From Pseudomonas sp. Ga0074129 (GTDB lineage Bacteria; Pseudomonadota; Gammaproteobacteria; Pseudomonadales; Pseudomonadaceae): 64,000 nt of DNA. Each line of letters opens with the position of its first letter. Positions within the stretch are counted from its first letter, which is position 1. Location: positions 17,120 to 81,119 of the forward strand of contig LNDO01000050.1 of NCBI GenBank assembly GCA_001465025.1. The letters are read 5' to 3'. Positions 27,264-37,372 of this stretch are shown here, piece after piece. The notes under the pieces are model-generated. The model did not search any database and had not been told where the DNA came from. It was given only the letters and a program-made list of their open reading frames with translations. The translations under genes were made by a program, and so were the position numbers.

Positions 27264-28370
27264 ATGACCGATTTCCTCGCCCTGGCCCAGCCAGGCGTAC
27301 AGCAGCTGTCGCCCTATGTGCCGGGCAAGCCGGTGGATGAACTGGCCCGTGAGCTGGATCTGGATCCGGCCAGCATCGTCAAGCTGGCCAGCAACGAGAA
27401 TCCGCTAGGTCCAAGCCCCAAGGCGCTGGAAGCGATTCGCGGCGAGTTGGCCGAGCTGACCCGTTACCCTGATGGCAATGGTTTTGAGCTGAAAAGTCGC
27501 CTGGCTTCTCGTTGTGGCGTACAGATCAATCAGGTCACCTTGGGTAATGGCTCCAACGACATTCTTGATTTGGTGGCGCGTGCTTATCTGGCACCGGACC
27601 TCAACGCGGTGTTCAGCCAATACGCGTTTGCCGTCTACCCGATTGCCACACAGGCGGTTGGTGCTCAGGGCAAGGCAGTGCCAGCGCAGGCCTATGGTCA
27701 TGACCTAGAAGCCATGTTGGCGGCCATCGACGAAAACACCCGCGTGGTCTTTATCGCCAACCCGAACAATCCAACAGGTACCTGGTTTGGCCCTGATGCG
27801 CTGGAGCGCTTCCTTGCGCGCGTGCCGAGCAATGTGCTGGTGGTGCTGGATGAGGCCTACATCGAATACGCCGAAGGCGACGAGTTGCCGGACGGCCTCA
27901 CGTACCTCGCCCGTTACGACAACCTGCTGGTCTCGCGCACCTTCTCCAAGGCCTATGGCCTGGCGGCGCTGCGTGTCGGTTACGCCATCTGTTCGGCGCA
28001 GATCGCCGATGTGCTCAATCGCGTGCGCCAGCCATTCAACGTCAACAGCCTGGCTCTGGCAGCGGCTTGCGCGGCGCTGGATGATGCCGAGTACCTGGTG
28101 CAAAGCCGTCAGGTCAACGATGCCGGTATGGCGCAACTGGAAGCCGGTTTGCGTGAGCTGGGCCTGAGCTGGATTGCTTCGAAAGGCAACTTTATTGCCG
28201 TCGACTTTGGCCGCGACACAGCTGCCATTAATCAGGCATTGCTGCACGAAGGTGTGATTGTGCGTCCGGTCGCAGGCTACGGTATGCCGAACTTTCTGCG
28301 CGTCTCGATTGGCTTGCCCGCCGAAAATGCACGTTTTCTTGCGGCATTGGGCAAGGTGCTAAGCGCGTGA
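27264..28370 (+). CDS. hisC2: Aromatic / histidinol-phosphate aminotransferase (HisC2 type)
   Basis: A 368-residue class I/II aminotransferase of the HisC family. Features are ASNENPLGPSPKA, FIANPNNPTGTW and the PLP lysine in SRTFSKAYGLAALRVGY. In pseudomonads this second HisC lies in the aromatic supra-operon and can transaminate phenylpyruvate, hydroxyphenylpyruvate or arogenate as well as histidinol phosphate. Its last four bases overlap the GTG of the tyrA-aroA fusion. Confidence 0.92.
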   Translation: MTDFLALAQPGVQQLSPYVPGKPVDELARELDLDPASIVKLASNENPLGPSPKALEAIRGELAELTRYPDGNGFELKSRLASRCGVQINQVTLGNGSNDILDLVARAYLAPDLNAVFSQYAFAVYPIATQAVGAQGKAVPAQAYGHDLEAMLAAIDENTRVVFIANPNNPTGTWFGPDALERFLARVPSNVLVVLDEAYIEYAEGDELPDGLTYLARYDNLLVSRTFSKAYGLAALRVGYAICSAQIADVLNRVRQPFNVNSLALAAACAALDDAEYLVQSRQVNDAGMAQLEAGLRELGLSWIASKGNFIAVDFGRDTAAINQALLHEGVIVRPVAGYGMPNFLRVSIGLPAENARFLAALGKVLSA

Positions 28371-30625
28371 GTGAGGCCAATACGCGTGTAACAACTGGGC
28401 CATCTGCAGCGCCTAAACTGGGTCGCCTGGTGGTGATCGGTTTGGGCTTGATTGGCGGCTCTTTTGCAAAAGGCCTGCGTGAGCGCGGCCTGTGCCGTGA
28501 AGTGATTGGCGTTGATCTTGACCCGGAATCGCGCCGTTTGGCGGTTGAACTTGGCGTGGTTGATCGCTGTGAAACGGATTTGGCGACTGCCTGTGCTGGT
28601 GCTGAGGTCATCCAGTTGGCGGTGCCGATTCTGGCCATGGAAAAGCTGCTGGCGGAACTGGCCAAGCTTGACCTGGGCCAAGCTGTGCTCACCGATGTAG
28701 GCAGCGCCAAAGGCAATGTAGTGCGTGCTGCACGTTTAGCCTTCAGTGGCCAAGACGTGCGCTTTGTGCCGGGCCATCCGATTGCCGGTTCCGAGCAGAG
28801 CGGGGTGGAGGCGGCCAATGCGCAGTTGTTCCGGCGGCATAAGGTCATTCTGACGCCCTCAGAGCAGAGTGATGAAGCGGCCCTGGCGTTGGTCGATGCG
28901 CTGTGGCGTGAGCTGGGTGCAGATGTGGAGCACATGGACGTCGAACATCACGACCAAGTGCTTGCCGCCACCAGCCATTTGCCGCATTTGTTGGCATTTA
29001 CACTGGTTGACTCGCTGGCCAAGCGCAGCGAGAACCTGGAGATTTTTCGTTACGCCGCTGGCGGTTTTCGCGACTTTACGCGGATCGCTGGCAGTGACCC
29101 GGTGATGTGGCATGACATCTTTCTCGCCAACCGCGAGGCGGTGCTGCGCACGCTGGACGTATTTCGCGACGACCTCGACGCCTTGCGCGACGCGGTTGAC
29201 GCAGGGGATGGGCATCAATTGTTGGGCGTCTTCACCCGCGCCCGCGTTGCCCGTGAGCATTTCGGCAAAATTTTGGCCCGCAGGGCTTATGTGGATGCTA
29301 TGCACTCGAATGATCTGATTTTTGTGGCCAATCCTGGTGGCAGCCTGTCTGGGCGTATTCGCGTTCCGGGTGACAAATCCATTTCCCACCGCTCAATCAT
29401 GCTCGGCTCACTGGCTGAAGGCACCACCCATGTGGAAGGCTTTCTCGAGGGTGAAGACGCCCTGGCCACCTTGCAGGCCTTTCGCGACATGGGCGTGGTC
29501 ATCGAAGGTCCGCACCACGGTCGCGTGACCATTCACGGTGTCGGCCTCAATGGCCTTAAAGCACCGGCTGGCCCGCTGTACATGGGTAACTCCGGCACGT
29601 CCATGCGCTTGCTGTCCGGTTTGTTGGCCGCTCAGCCGTTTGATACCACTCTGACCGGTGATGCGTCGCTGTCCAAGCGCCCGATGAACCGCGTGGCCAA
29701 GCCGCTGCGTGAGATGGGCGCGATCATTGAAACTGCGCCGGAAGGCCGTCCACCGCTGACCATCAAAGGCGGTCAGCGCCTGACTGGCATGGATTACGAG
29801 ATGCCCATGGCCAGCGCTCAGGTAAAATCCTGCCTGCTGCTGGCGGGCTTGTATGCCGCCGGTCGCACAGCTGTGACCGAACCGGCCCCCACCCGTGATC
29901 ACACTGAACGCATGCTGCGTGGCTTCGGCTACCCGGTGACGGTGGATGGAAGCACCGCCAGTGTCGAGTCCGGGCATACCCTGACCGCGACCCATATTGA
30001 AGTACCTGCTGATATCTCCTCGGCGGCGTTCTTCCTCGTCGCAGGCAGCATTGCTGAGAATTCCGAGTTGGTCCTGGAGCATGTCGGCATCAACCCGACG
30101 CGTACCGGTGTCATCGATATCCTCAAGCTGATGGGCGGCGACATCACTCTGGAAAACCAGCGTGAAGTGGGCGGCGAGCCGGTGGCTGATATCCGTGTGC
30201 GCAGCGCCAAACTCAAGGGTATCGATATTCCGGAAGACCTCGTGCCGCTGGCCATCGACGAGTTCCCGGTGTTGTTCGTTGCCGCCTCTGTGGCGGAAGG
30301 GCACACTGTGTTGCGCGGTGCTGAAGAGTTGCGAGTTAAAGAATCCGACCGTATTCAAGTGATGGCCGACGGCCTGATTGCGCTGGGCGTCAAGGCAGAG
30401 CCAACGCCTGATGGCATCATCATCGACGGCGGGAACAGTTTGGGCGGCGGCGAAGTGTGGGCGCATGGCGATCACCGTATTGCGATGTCGTTCAGCGTGG
30501 CCTCTCTGCGCGCTACCGCGCCGATTCGCATCCACGATTGCGCCAACGTAGCCACCTCATTCCCCAACTTCCTCGCCCTGTCGGCGCAAGTGGGTATCCG
30601 CGTGGCCGAAGAGGGTAAATCATGA
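28367..30625 (+). CDS. tyrA-aroA: Fused cyclohexadienyl/prephenate dehydrogenase - EPSP synthase
   Basis: A natural two-enzyme fusion of 752 residues. Residues 1 to about 305 are TyrA, with the NAD motif [16 protein letters not shown] and [13 protein letters not shown], which oxidises prephenate or arogenate towards tyrosine. From about residue 322 the protein is AroA (EPSP synthase, shikimate step 6), with [50 protein letters not shown], and KESDRI. The fusion is characteristic of pseudomonads and some relatives. The start is GTG, overlapping hisC2, and the end overlaps cmk by 4 bp. Confidence 0.95.
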   Translation: MSEANTRVTTGPSAAPKLGRLVVIGLGLIGGSFAKGLRERGLCREVIGVDLDPESRRLAVELGVVDRCETDLATACAGAEVIQLAVPILAMEKLLAELAKLDLGQAVLTDVGSAKGNVVRAARLAFSGQDVRFVPGHPIAGSEQSGVEAANAQLFRRHKVILTPSEQSDEAALALVDALWRELGADVEHMDVEHHDQVLAATSHLPHLLAFTLVDSLAKRSENLEIFRYAAGGFRDFTRIAGSDPVMWHDIFLANREAVLRTLDVFRDDLDALRDAVDAGDGHQLLGVFTRARVAREHFGKILARRAYVDAMHSNDLIFVANPGGSLSGRIRVPGDKSISHRSIMLGSLAEGTTHVEGFLEGEDALATLQAFRDMGVVIEGPHHGRVTIHGVGLNGLKAPAGPLYMGNSGTSMRLLSGLLAAQPFDTTLTGDASLSKRPMNRVAKPLREMGAIIETAPEGRPPLTIKGGQRLTGMDYEMPMASAQVKSCLLLAGLYAAGRTAVTEPAPTRDHTERMLRGFGYPVTVDGSTASVESGHTLTATHIEVPADISSAAFFLVAGSIAENSELVLEHVGINPTRTGVIDILKLMGGDITLENQREVGGEPVADIRVRSAKLKGIDIPEDLVPLAIDEFPVLFVAASVAEGHTVLRGAEELRVKESDRIQVMADGLIALGVKAEPTPDGIIIDGGNSLGGGEVWAHGDHRIAMSFSVASLRATAPIRIHDCANVATSFPNFLALSAQVGIRVAEEGKS

Positions 30626-31308
30626 TTCAGGCACCGGTCATCACCATCGACGGCCCAAGCGGCTCGGGTAAAGGCACCGTTGCCGGCCTGCTGGCTAAGC
30701 AGTTGGGCTGGAATCTGCTAGATTCCGGCGCGCTGTATCGCCTATTGGCATTTGCCGCGGGCAACCATGGCGTTGACCTGACCAACGAAGAATCGCTCAA
30801 ACTGCTGGCCGCGCACCTGGATGTGCAATTTATCGCGTCCGGCAACGGTCAGGGGCAGCGCATCATCTTGGAAGGCGAAGAAGTCACTGATCTGATCCGC
30901 AATGAGCAGATCGGTGCTGGCGCTTCCCAGGTCGCCTCGTTGCCTGCGGTGCGTGACGCGTTGTTGCAGCGTCAGCAAGCTTTTCAGGAAATGCCAGGGC
31001 TGATCGCCGATGGTCGAGACATGGGCACCGTGGTGTTTCCCGATGCGCCGTTGAAGATTTTCCTCACGGCGAGTGCCGAGGAACGTGCCCGTCGTCGTTA
31101 CTTGCAGTTGAAGGCCAAGGGTGATGATGTTAATCTCGCGAGTCTTCTTGATGAGATTCAAGCGCGCGATGAGCGCGATACCCAGCGTGCAGTAGCCCCG
31201 CTCAAGCCGGCAGCTGATGCAATCGTATTGGATTCCACTGAACTCTCAATCGAGAAAGTGCTTGAACGAATTCTCAGTGAAGTCGCCATTCGCGACCTCG
31301 CTGGATGA
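30622..31308 (+). CDS. cmk: Cytidylate kinase
   Basis: Phosphorylates CMP and dCMP to the diphosphates. The 228-residue P-loop kinase has [15 protein letters not shown] (Walker A), [23 protein letters not shown] and the LID segment around [14 protein letters not shown] overlaps the aroA stop. rpsA follows after a leader of about 150 bp, the usual cmk-rpsA order. Confidence 0.96.
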   Translation: MIQAPVITIDGPSGSGKGTVAGLLAKQLGWNLLDSGALYRLLAFAAGNHGVDLTNEESLKLLAAHLDVQFIASGNGQGQRIILEGEEVTDLIRNEQIGAGASQVASLPAVRDALLQRQQAFQEMPGLIADGRDMGTVVFPDAPLKIFLTASAEERARRRYLQLKAKGDDVNLASLLDEIQARDERDTQRAVAPLKPAADAIVLDSTELSIEKVLERILSEVAIRDLAG

Positions 31309-31369
31309 CCAGAGCTACAGCTGCTTTAAGCTGACCAGCTCGCCAAGGAAACGCTCGGGAACCCAGTCC

Positions 31370-31398
31370 TTGACCCGAATGTTTCTTTTTACATAAAC
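31370..31398 (+). promoter_or_regulatory. Candidate promoter for rpsA
   Basis: TTGACC (31370-31375) stands 17 bp before ATAAAC (31393-31398), about 64 bp upstream of the rpsA ATG. The -35 is good and the -10 is weak. rpsA is usually driven by its own promoter as well as by cmk read-through. Confidence 0.35.
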
Positions 31399-31461
31399 GT
31401 ACCCACATTGTCTGGAGTGTGGTTTGGGCGGATTCCCTGCCCTGAATCAACAGGAATTAAA

Positions 31462-33153
31462 ATGAGCGAAAGCTTTGCTGAACTGTTTGAAGAAAGCCTA
31501 AAAACCCTGAACCTTCAGGCTGGCTCGATCATCACCGCTATCATCGTCGACATCGATTACCAAGCTGGTTGGGTAACCGTTCACGCCGGTCTGAAGTCTG
31601 AAGGCCTCATCCCGCTTGAGCAGTTCTACAACGACGCTGGCGACCTGACCATTAAGGTTGGTGACGAAGTTCACGTTGCGCTGGACGCGGTTGAAGATGG
31701 CTTTGGTGAAACCAAGCTGTCCCGTGAAAAAGCCAAACGTGCTGAGTGCTGGATCGTTCTGGAAGCAGCTTTCGCCGCTGAGGAAGTGGTTACGGGCGTT
31801 ATCAACGGTAAGGTTAAAGGCGGCTTCACAGTCGACGTTAACGGCATCCGTGCGTTCCTCCCAGGTTCCTTGGTCGATGTCCGTCCGGTGCGTGATACCA
31901 CTCACCTGGAAGGCAAAGAGCTCGAATTCAAAGTTATCAAGCTGGACCAGAAGCGCAACAACGTTGTCGTTTCCCGCCGCAGCGTGCTGGAAGCCGAGAA
32001 CAGCGCCGAGCGCGAAGCTCTGCTGGAATCCCTGCAGGAAGGTCAGCAAGTCAAAGGTATCGTCAAGAACCTCACCGACTACGGCGCGTTCGTGGATTTG
32101 GGTGGCGTCGACGGTCTGCTGCACATCACCGACATGGCTTGGAAGCGCATCAAGCATCCGTCGGAAATCGTCAACGTTGGCGATGAAATCGACGTTAAGA
32201 TCCTCAAGTACGATCGCGAGCGCAACCGTGTTTCCCTCGGCCTCAAGCAGCTGGGCGAAGACCCATGGGTTGCCATCAAGGCGCGTTACCCGCAGGACAC
32301 TCGTGTTACTGCGCGCGTAACCAACCTGACCGACTACGGCTGCTTCGCAGAGCTGGAAGAAGGCGTGGAAGGCCTGGTGCACGTATCCGAAATGGATTGG
32401 ACCAACAAAAACATCCATCCTTCGAAAGTCGTTAACGTCGGCGACGAAGTGGAAGTTATGGTTCTGGATATCGACGAAGAGCGTCGTCGTATCTCCCTGG
32501 GTATCAAGCAGTGCAAAACTAACCCGTGGGAAGATTTCTCCGGTCAGTTCAACAAGGGCGACAAAATCTCCGGCACCATCAAGTCGATCACCGATTTCGG
32601 TATCTTCATTGGTCTGGATGGCGGCATCGACGGCCTCGTTCACCTGTCCGACATCTCCTGGAACGAAGTAGGCGAAGAAGCTGTACGCCGCTTCAAGAAA
32701 GGCGACGAGCTGGAAACCGTTATCCTCTCCGTTGATCCGGAGCGTGAGCGCATTTCCCTCGGCATCAAGCAACTGGAAGAAGATCCGTTCTCCGACTACG
32801 TTGCAGTCAACGACAAAGGCACTATCGTTCGCGGTACTGTGAAAGAAGTTGACGCCAAGGGCGCTGTAATCACCCTGGCTGATGGCATCGAAGCTACCCT
32901 GAAAGCCTCCGAAATCAGCCGTGATCGCGTTGAAGACGCGCGCAACGTCCTGAAAGAAGGCGAAGAAGTAGAAGCCAAGATCATCAGCGTTGACCGTAAG
33001 AGCCGCGTAATCAGCCTTTCGATCAAATCGAAAGACGTTGAAGACGAGAAGGAAGCTATCCAGACTCTGCGTAGCAAGCCTGAAAGCACCGAAAGCACCG
33101 GCCCGACCACCATTGGTGACCTGATCCGTGCACAAATGGAAAACCAGAACTAA
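31462..33153 (+). CDS. rpsA: 30S ribosomal protein S1
   Basis: The large mRNA-binding ribosomal protein that helps load structured and weak-ribosome-site messages. The 563-residue protein starts [16 protein letters not shown] and contains six S1 (OB-fold) repeats. The middle repeats are recognisable by [40 protein letters not shown] and [20 protein letters not shown]. The codon bias is very strong, as expected for a highly expressed gene. The ATG at 31462 has AGGA upstream. A longer frame from 31408 is not used in homologues. A classic terminator follows the stop. Confidence 0.97.
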   Translation: MSESFAELFEESLKTLNLQAGSIITAIIVDIDYQAGWVTVHAGLKSEGLIPLEQFYNDAGDLTIKVGDEVHVALDAVEDGFGETKLSREKAKRAECWIVLEAAFAAEEVVTGVINGKVKGGFTVDVNGIRAFLPGSLVDVRPVRDTTHLEGKELEFKVIKLDQKRNNVVVSRRSVLEAENSAEREALLESLQEGQQVKGIVKNLTDYGAFVDLGGVDGLLHITDMAWKRIKHPSEIVNVGDEIDVKILKYDRERNRVSLGLKQLGEDPWVAIKARYPQDTRVTARVTNLTDYGCFAELEEGVEGLVHVSEMDWTNKNIHPSKVVNVGDEVEVMVLDIDEERRRISLGIKQCKTNPWEDFSGQFNKGDKISGTIKSITDFGIFIGLDGGIDGLVHLSDISWNEVGEEAVRRFKKGDELETVILSVDPERERISLGIKQLEEDPFSDYVAVNDKGTIVRGTVKEVDAKGAVITLADGIEATLKASEISRDRVEDARNVLKEGEEVEAKIISVDRKSRVISLSIKSKDVEDEKEAIQTLRSKPESTESTGPTTIGDLIRAQMENQN

Positions 33154-33170
33154 GTTCCGGTAATCCAGAG

Positions 33171-33199
33171 AAAAAGGGCGACTTCGGTCGCCCTTTTTT
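33171..33199 (+). terminator. Intrinsic terminator of rpsA
   Basis: A perfect stem (AAAAAGGGCGAC/GTCGCCCTTTTT) around a TTCG tetraloop, with a run of six T, lies 17 bp after the rpsA stop. Confidence 0.95.
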
Positions 33200-33234
33200 G
33201 TGTCTGAAAAAGCACTGCTAGGCTGAGCTTAGTT

Positions 33235-33564
33235 CGTAGGTTGGGTTGAGTCGCGAAGTGCCGAAGCCCAACAGCTCATGCCCAAACCCGTTGGGCTTAG
33301 CTACGCTCCGCGCCAACCTGCGGCCTCTGCGGTATTCGTCCGTTATGTGGATATTCGTAGGTTGGGTTGAGACACGCAGCGCCGAAGCCCAACAGCTCAT
33401 GCCAAAACCCGTTGGGCTTCGCTGCGCTCAACGCCAACCTACGGCCCCTGCGGCATTCGTCCGCTATATGGATATTCGTAGGTTGGGTTGAGAAGCGAAG
33501 CGCCGAAGCCCAACAGCTCATGCAAAACCCCGTTGGGCTTAGCTACGCATAGCGCTAACCTACG
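33235..33564. repeat. Three tandem copies of a 121-bp palindromic repeat
   Basis: Units start at 33235, 33356 and 33477, exactly 121 bp apart. The third lacks the spacer part. Each has an 88-bp palindromic core, beginning CGTAGGTTGGGTTGAG and ending CCAACCTACG or its close variant, with an inner pair around GCCCAACAGC and CCCGTTGGGC. A 33-bp spacer ending in GGATATT follows. Copies differ at scattered positions, mainly inside the core. Short open frames run through the array on both strands but are only reflections of the repeat. It fills most of the 599-bp gap between rpsA and ihfB. The remainder (33565-33752) holds the ihfB leader and nothing else that I can identify. Confidence 0.95.
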
Positions 33565-33752
33565 GGTTCTGCAAAAGGCTGTGGCGCCGCGACTTCCTTA
33601 CACAGACTGTCGCCATCACTGCCTCTCGCAACCCTTTGATCTTTCTGCAAACGATCAACCAAATCGACACCCTTCGGGCTGTTCAAATCATGTTCAGCGT
33701 GCTAAAAACTAACCACCTAGTGATCTAGCCGCTTGAAAAAGAAGGGAAAACC

Positions 33753-34037
33753 ATGACCAAGTCGGAGTTGATCGAACGCATTGTCAGTCACCAAGGCCAG
33801 CTCTCATCTAAGGATGTAGAACTGGCTATCAAGACCATGCTTGAGCAAATGTCCCAGGCATTGTCGACGGGCGATCGTATCGAAATCCGTGGTTTTGGCA
33901 GCTTCTCGCTGCACTACCGCGCACCGCGTGTAGGGCGTAACCCGAAAACCGGTGACTCGGTACGGCTTGACGGCAAGTTTGTACCTCACTTCAAACCTGG
34001 CAAGGAATTGCGAGATCGGGTGAATGAAGATGAGTAG
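33753..34037 (+). CDS. ihfB: Integration host factor beta subunit
   Basis: A 94-residue HU/IHF-fold DNA-bending protein that pairs with IhfA. It starts [18 protein letters not shown], has the signature [21 protein letters not shown] with the intercalating Pro on the beta arm, and ends [20 protein letters not shown] lies upstream of the ATG. In P. aeruginosa, ihfB (himD) is the left border of the O-antigen locus, and the same holds here. Confidence 0.96.
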   Translation: MTKSELIERIVSHQGQLSSKDVELAIKTMLEQMSQALSTGDRIEIRGFGSFSLHYRAPRVGRNPKTGDSVRLDGKFVPHFKPGKELRDRVNEDE

Positions 34038-34305
34038 GGCGCGTTCTGTATCACCTTTGCGAGTTTTTGCGTCACGCTAGGACTGCAGCAGTGGTCCGTA
34101 GTATTTTCAGCCAAAAATCCGCAGACGGAAAATATTTTCAAGACTTGTAATAACCTCAGTCGCTGGCACAATTGCGGCGCAATTACTGTTAGCGACATGG
34201 GTACAGCCCATTCATGCCATATGCTTTTGGCGGCGAATGGATAAGTAAGCCTATAGGTGGTCCGTTGGCAGGCAGTTGCCTCCTTTTTAAAGATGGATTT
34301 TGATC

Positions 34306-35607
34306 GTGAATGCAGCTTCCTCGGCGATGCAACAAGCCTCCAATGATGAAATCGATCTGGCGGCGCTTTTTCAAGCGCTCTGGGCGCAAAAGTTACTGAT
34401 TACTCTGGTCACGCTGTCGGTTGGCATGTTGGCGCTGGCGTACGCGTTTCTTACAACCCCTGAGTATCAAGTGCAGAGTGTAGTGCGGCCTGCGGCGATT
34501 AAGGATCTGGACGCACTGAACCGCACAGGTGTCTATGAGCTTACGCCAGAGCAGGCTATGCAGCGTGTAGGCGCGAGCCTGGATTCTTATGACAGCCGAT
34601 TGGGTTTTTTTCGCGCCAATCAGGGCCTCTTCGAGGCACTACGTCAGCCTAACCGTAGCCTTGAGCAGACCTTTGAAAACTTCAATAAACAAGCTTTCAA
34701 GATGCTCCAGCCCGACTCGAAAAAAACCGACAACCTCAGCGCCTACGTCGGCGTTCAGCTGACTTATCCGCAGGGTGTCGATGGTGTTGCATTGCTTAAT
34801 GGCTTGGTTGGTTACGTGGTTCAACGCGAGCGCGAGCGCATTGCCGACGACTTTACGGTGGTAATCCAGAATCACCTGGCTCAGCTGGACTCCAAGATGG
34901 CGGCAGCCCGTGCCAGCTATGAAGCCATTAAGGAAGCCAGGATCGCCGAGTTATTGGAGGCCGATAACCTCAAGCGCGCCGAGTTGCAGGACGAGCTCAA
35001 GGCTTTGCGTCAGCAGCTCAAGACGCATCGCGATAATCGTATTGCGCAGTTGGATGAAGCGGTTCGTATCGCTAAGGCTCTGGACATCCTCAAGCCCACC
35101 ACACCTTCTGCTTTGGCTGAGGTGGGACGGGTGTCCCAGGGCAGCGTAATCCGTACCGAGGTCAACAATCAGCAAATCCCTCTGTATTTTATGGGCAGCG
35201 AGGCCCTGGAAGCCGAGCGCGCTGCGCTGCGGCAACGTCGTTCGGATGACTTTACCGAGCCGCGTATCGCACAGATCGCCAAAGAGCTCAAACTGTTAGA
35301 AAACAACCGGCAGGTTGAGATACTGAATAAACGCGAAAACCAGGACCTTTTTCTCAAGGACTTGGCCATCTGGCGGGAAGAGGCAGCCCAGCTGCGCAGC
35401 CTTGCAATCGACGCCTCTAACCTGAAGCTGGTTTCCGTCGATCAAGTAGCCATTGAGCCTTTAAGCCCAATAAAGCCCAAGAAAGCGTTGATTCTGGCTC
35501 TTGGGCTGGTGCTTGGCGGCATGCTGGGTCTGTTTATTGCCCTGATACGTCATATGATGCGGCGCGAGCCGGCAGCGCTTAGCTTGAGCGCAGGTGCAAT
35601 CAGCTAG
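34306..35607 (+). CDS. wzz: O-antigen chain length regulator Wzz
   Basis: An inner-membrane polysaccharide co-polymerase that sets the O-antigen chain length made by Wzy. The 433-residue protein has a first membrane helix at about 31-52 and a large periplasmic helical region with coiled coil (about 205-275). The second helix near 385-405 is preceded by the proline-rich PLSPIKPKKALI motif. GTG at 34306 is chosen. TTG six bases earlier and ATG 21 bases later are alternatives. The 268-bp leader contains a 15-bp palindrome (34170-34184) and a weak promoter-like pair (TTGTAA 34145, CACAAT 34167). No RfaH-type element is evident. Confidence 0.88.
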   Translation: MNAASSAMQQASNDEIDLAALFQALWAQKLLITLVTLSVGMLALAYAFLTTPEYQVQSVVRPAAIKDLDALNRTGVYELTPEQAMQRVGASLDSYDSRLGFFRANQGLFEALRQPNRSLEQTFENFNKQAFKMLQPDSKKTDNLSAYVGVQLTYPQGVDGVALLNGLVGYVVQRERERIADDFTVVIQNHLAQLDSKMAAARASYEAIKEARIAELLEADNLKRAELQDELKALRQQLKTHRDNRIAQLDEAVRIAKALDILKPTTPSALAEVGRVSQGSVIRTEVNNQQIPLYFMGSEALEAERAALRQRRSDDFTEPRIAQIAKELKLLENNRQVEILNKRENQDLFLKDLAIWREEAAQLRSLAIDASNLKLVSVDQVAIEPLSPIKPKKALILALGLVLGGMLGLFIALIRHMMRREPAALSLSAGAIS

Positions 35608-35726
35608 AGGCCCGGTAGGTGAGTAGCGCATTGAGTGCGTAGAGTCCTCATAAGTCGAGCATTAAAGCGCTTACGGTGCCGCCGCTGGCGAGTGCAATGG
35701 TTAACGGATTAACACGGATTACTTGC

Positions 35727-37256
35727 ATGGACTACCCCGACATCCTCCACCACGGCGCCAAAGATGGCGTGACTGGCTCCTGTCATCAACTACTGATGGA
35801 TAGTCAGCACAGCCTGCTGATCGACTGCGGTTTGTTCCAGGGCGCGGAGACCTCGGCCGAAGGCAAGTCCGCCGCTGACCGGCTAGCCATCGAGTTTCCG
35901 CTGGATACCATCAAGGCACTGGTCGCCACCCACGTGCATATCGACCACGTCGGCCGCATTCCCTATTTGCTAGCCGCCGGGTTTAAAGGGCCGATTCTGT
36001 GCAGCGAACCCTCGGCCAAGCTGCTGCCCATCGTCCTGGAGGATGCCTTTAAGCTGGGTTTTAGTCGCGACCAGAAACAGGTCGAGCGTTACCTCAAACT
36101 GGTCGAGCAGCGCATCATCGCCTTGCCCTACAAAACCTGGTTCACCCTGTACGACAGCGAGAAGCTGATCTGCCGCATACGCCTGCAGCGCGCCGGGCAT
36201 ATCCTCGGTTCGGCCTATGTCGAGATCGACCTGCATTACCCCGAGACTGGCGAGAAAAAGCGCATCGTTTTTTCTGGCGACCTCGGCGCGCCGCATTCGC
36301 CCCTGCTGCCAGCCCCCAAGCCTCCGTACCGCGCCGACATCCTGGTGATCGAAAGCACCTACGGCGACCGCCTGCACGAAGACCGCCGCACCCGCCGCAA
36401 GCGCCTGGAAAGCGTCATCGAACAAGCCCTGGCCAACAACGGCACGGTCCTGATCCCCGCATTCAGCATCGGCCGCACCCAAGAGCTGCTCTACGAACTC
36501 GAAGACATCATCCACAGCAAAAAACTGCATTCCACTGGCGAAGGGCAGGCTGTTTTCCCCTCTCACTCCGGGAGAGGGGCTAGGGGTGAGGGTAAGAAGG
36601 TGCCGCGGGATCAAGATCAAGCCACGCAAACCATCAACTGGCCCACACTCCCCATCATCCTCGATTCCCCCTTGGCCAGCCGCTTTACCCAGGTATACCG
36701 CGAGCTGAAACCCTTCTGGGACAACGAAGCCCTGCAGCGCGTCAAACAAGGCCGCAACCCGCTGGCCTTCGAGCAGTTGATCACCGTTGATAGCCACCAA
36801 GCCCACTTGGCCATGGTGCGCCACCTCACCGCCAACGCTCGTCCGGCCATCGTCATCGCCGGGAACGGCATGTGCAGCAGTGGTCGAATTGTCAATTACC
36901 TGAAAGCCATGCTCCACGACCCTCGGCATGACGTACTCTTCATCGGCTACCAGGCGCAAGGCACACCCGGCCGCGCCATCCAGATGTATGGTGAGCGTGG
37001 TGGTTATGTCGACCTGGATGACGAGCGCTATAAGATTGGCGCCAAAATCAATACCATAGGCGGCTACTCAGCCCATGCGGATCAACAAGGCTTGCTGGGC
37101 TTCGTTACTCGCATGCGCCACTGGCCTAGCCAAGTGCGCATCGTCCATGGTGAAACCGGAGCCAAACACGAATACGGCGAGCGCCTCAAAGCGCTCTACA
37201 AAGAAAAACAGCGCCCCCTGGAACTAGTAATCCCCAGAGGCACAAACGATTCGTGA
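35727..37256 (+). CDS. MBL-fold beta-CASP RNA nuclease-like protein with internal repeat peptide
   Basis: A 509-residue metallo-beta-lactamase/beta-CASP protein of the RNA-processing (CPSF73-like) exonuclease group. Zinc ligands are H69, H71, D73 and H74 (THVHIDHVG), then AGHILGSAYVEI, FSGDLG, and the beta-CASP motifs VIESTYGDR, IPAFSIGRTQELL, and ILDSPLASRFT. A C-terminal GGYSAHADQQ and VHGE complete the site. Residues about 277-290 are encoded by a palindromic repeat that adds an extra, low-complexity peptide (FPSHSGRGARGEGK) inside the beta-CASP region. It sits between wzz and rmlB but has no obvious sugar role. Confidence 0.88.
   Translation: MDYPDILHHGAKDGVTGSCHQLLMDSQHSLLIDCGLFQGAETSAEGKSAADRLAIEFPLDTIKALVATHVHIDHVGRIPYLLAAGFKGPILCSEPSAKLLPIVLEDAFKLGFSRDQKQVERYLKLVEQRIIALPYKTWFTLYDSEKLICRIRLQRAGHILGSAYVEIDLHYPETGEKKRIVFSGDLGAPHSPLLPAPKPPYRADILVIESTYGDRLHEDRRTRRKRLESVIEQALANNGTVLIPAFSIGRTQELLYELEDIIHSKKLHSTGEGQAVFPSHSGRGARGEGKKVPRDQDQATQTINWPTLPIILDSPLASRFTQVYRELKPFWDNEALQRVKQGRNPLAFEQLITVDSHQAHLAMVRHLTANARPAIVIAGNGMCSSGRIVNYLKAMLHDPRHDVLFIGYQAQGTPGRAIQMYGERGGYVDLDDERYKIGAKINTIGGYSAHADQQGLLGFVTRMRHWPSQVRIVHGETGAKHEYGERLKALYKEKQRPLELVIPRGTNDS
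36557..36593. repeat. Palindromic repeat inside the MBL nuclease gene
   Basis: The arms CCCCTCTC (36557-36564) and GAGAGGGG (36572-36579) are followed by CTAGGGGTGAGGGTA. This is the same CCCTCTCCC/GGGAGAGGG family as the repeats at 58971-59082 and 61474-61574. It keeps the reading frame. Confidence 0.75.
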
Positions 37257-37372
37257 CCGCTACGAATATCGCGGATTCTGAATTGATTACGGCAAATCGA
37301 GTGAAGTCTCTATCCCGACTAAGCAGCTGAGCTGCTTTAAGTTAACTAAAAAATGATGGTTCCAGCATTCTT

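Noticed and set aside
31498-33135. Open frame of 545 codons on the minus strand opposite rpsA
   Set aside because: It mirrors the strong codon bias of rpsA, has no ribosome site and shows no recognisable domain. rpsA on the plus strand is unambiguous.
33218-33552. Several short open frames in the 121-bp array, and the idea of a CRISPR array
   Set aside because: The frames are reflections of the repeat on both strands. Units are 121 bp, palindromic and with near-identical spacers, and no cas genes are present.
34220-34260. RfaH/ops (JUMPStart) element before wzz
   Set aside because: GGCGGCGAATGG shares only part of the ops core GGCGGTAGCGTG, too weak to call.
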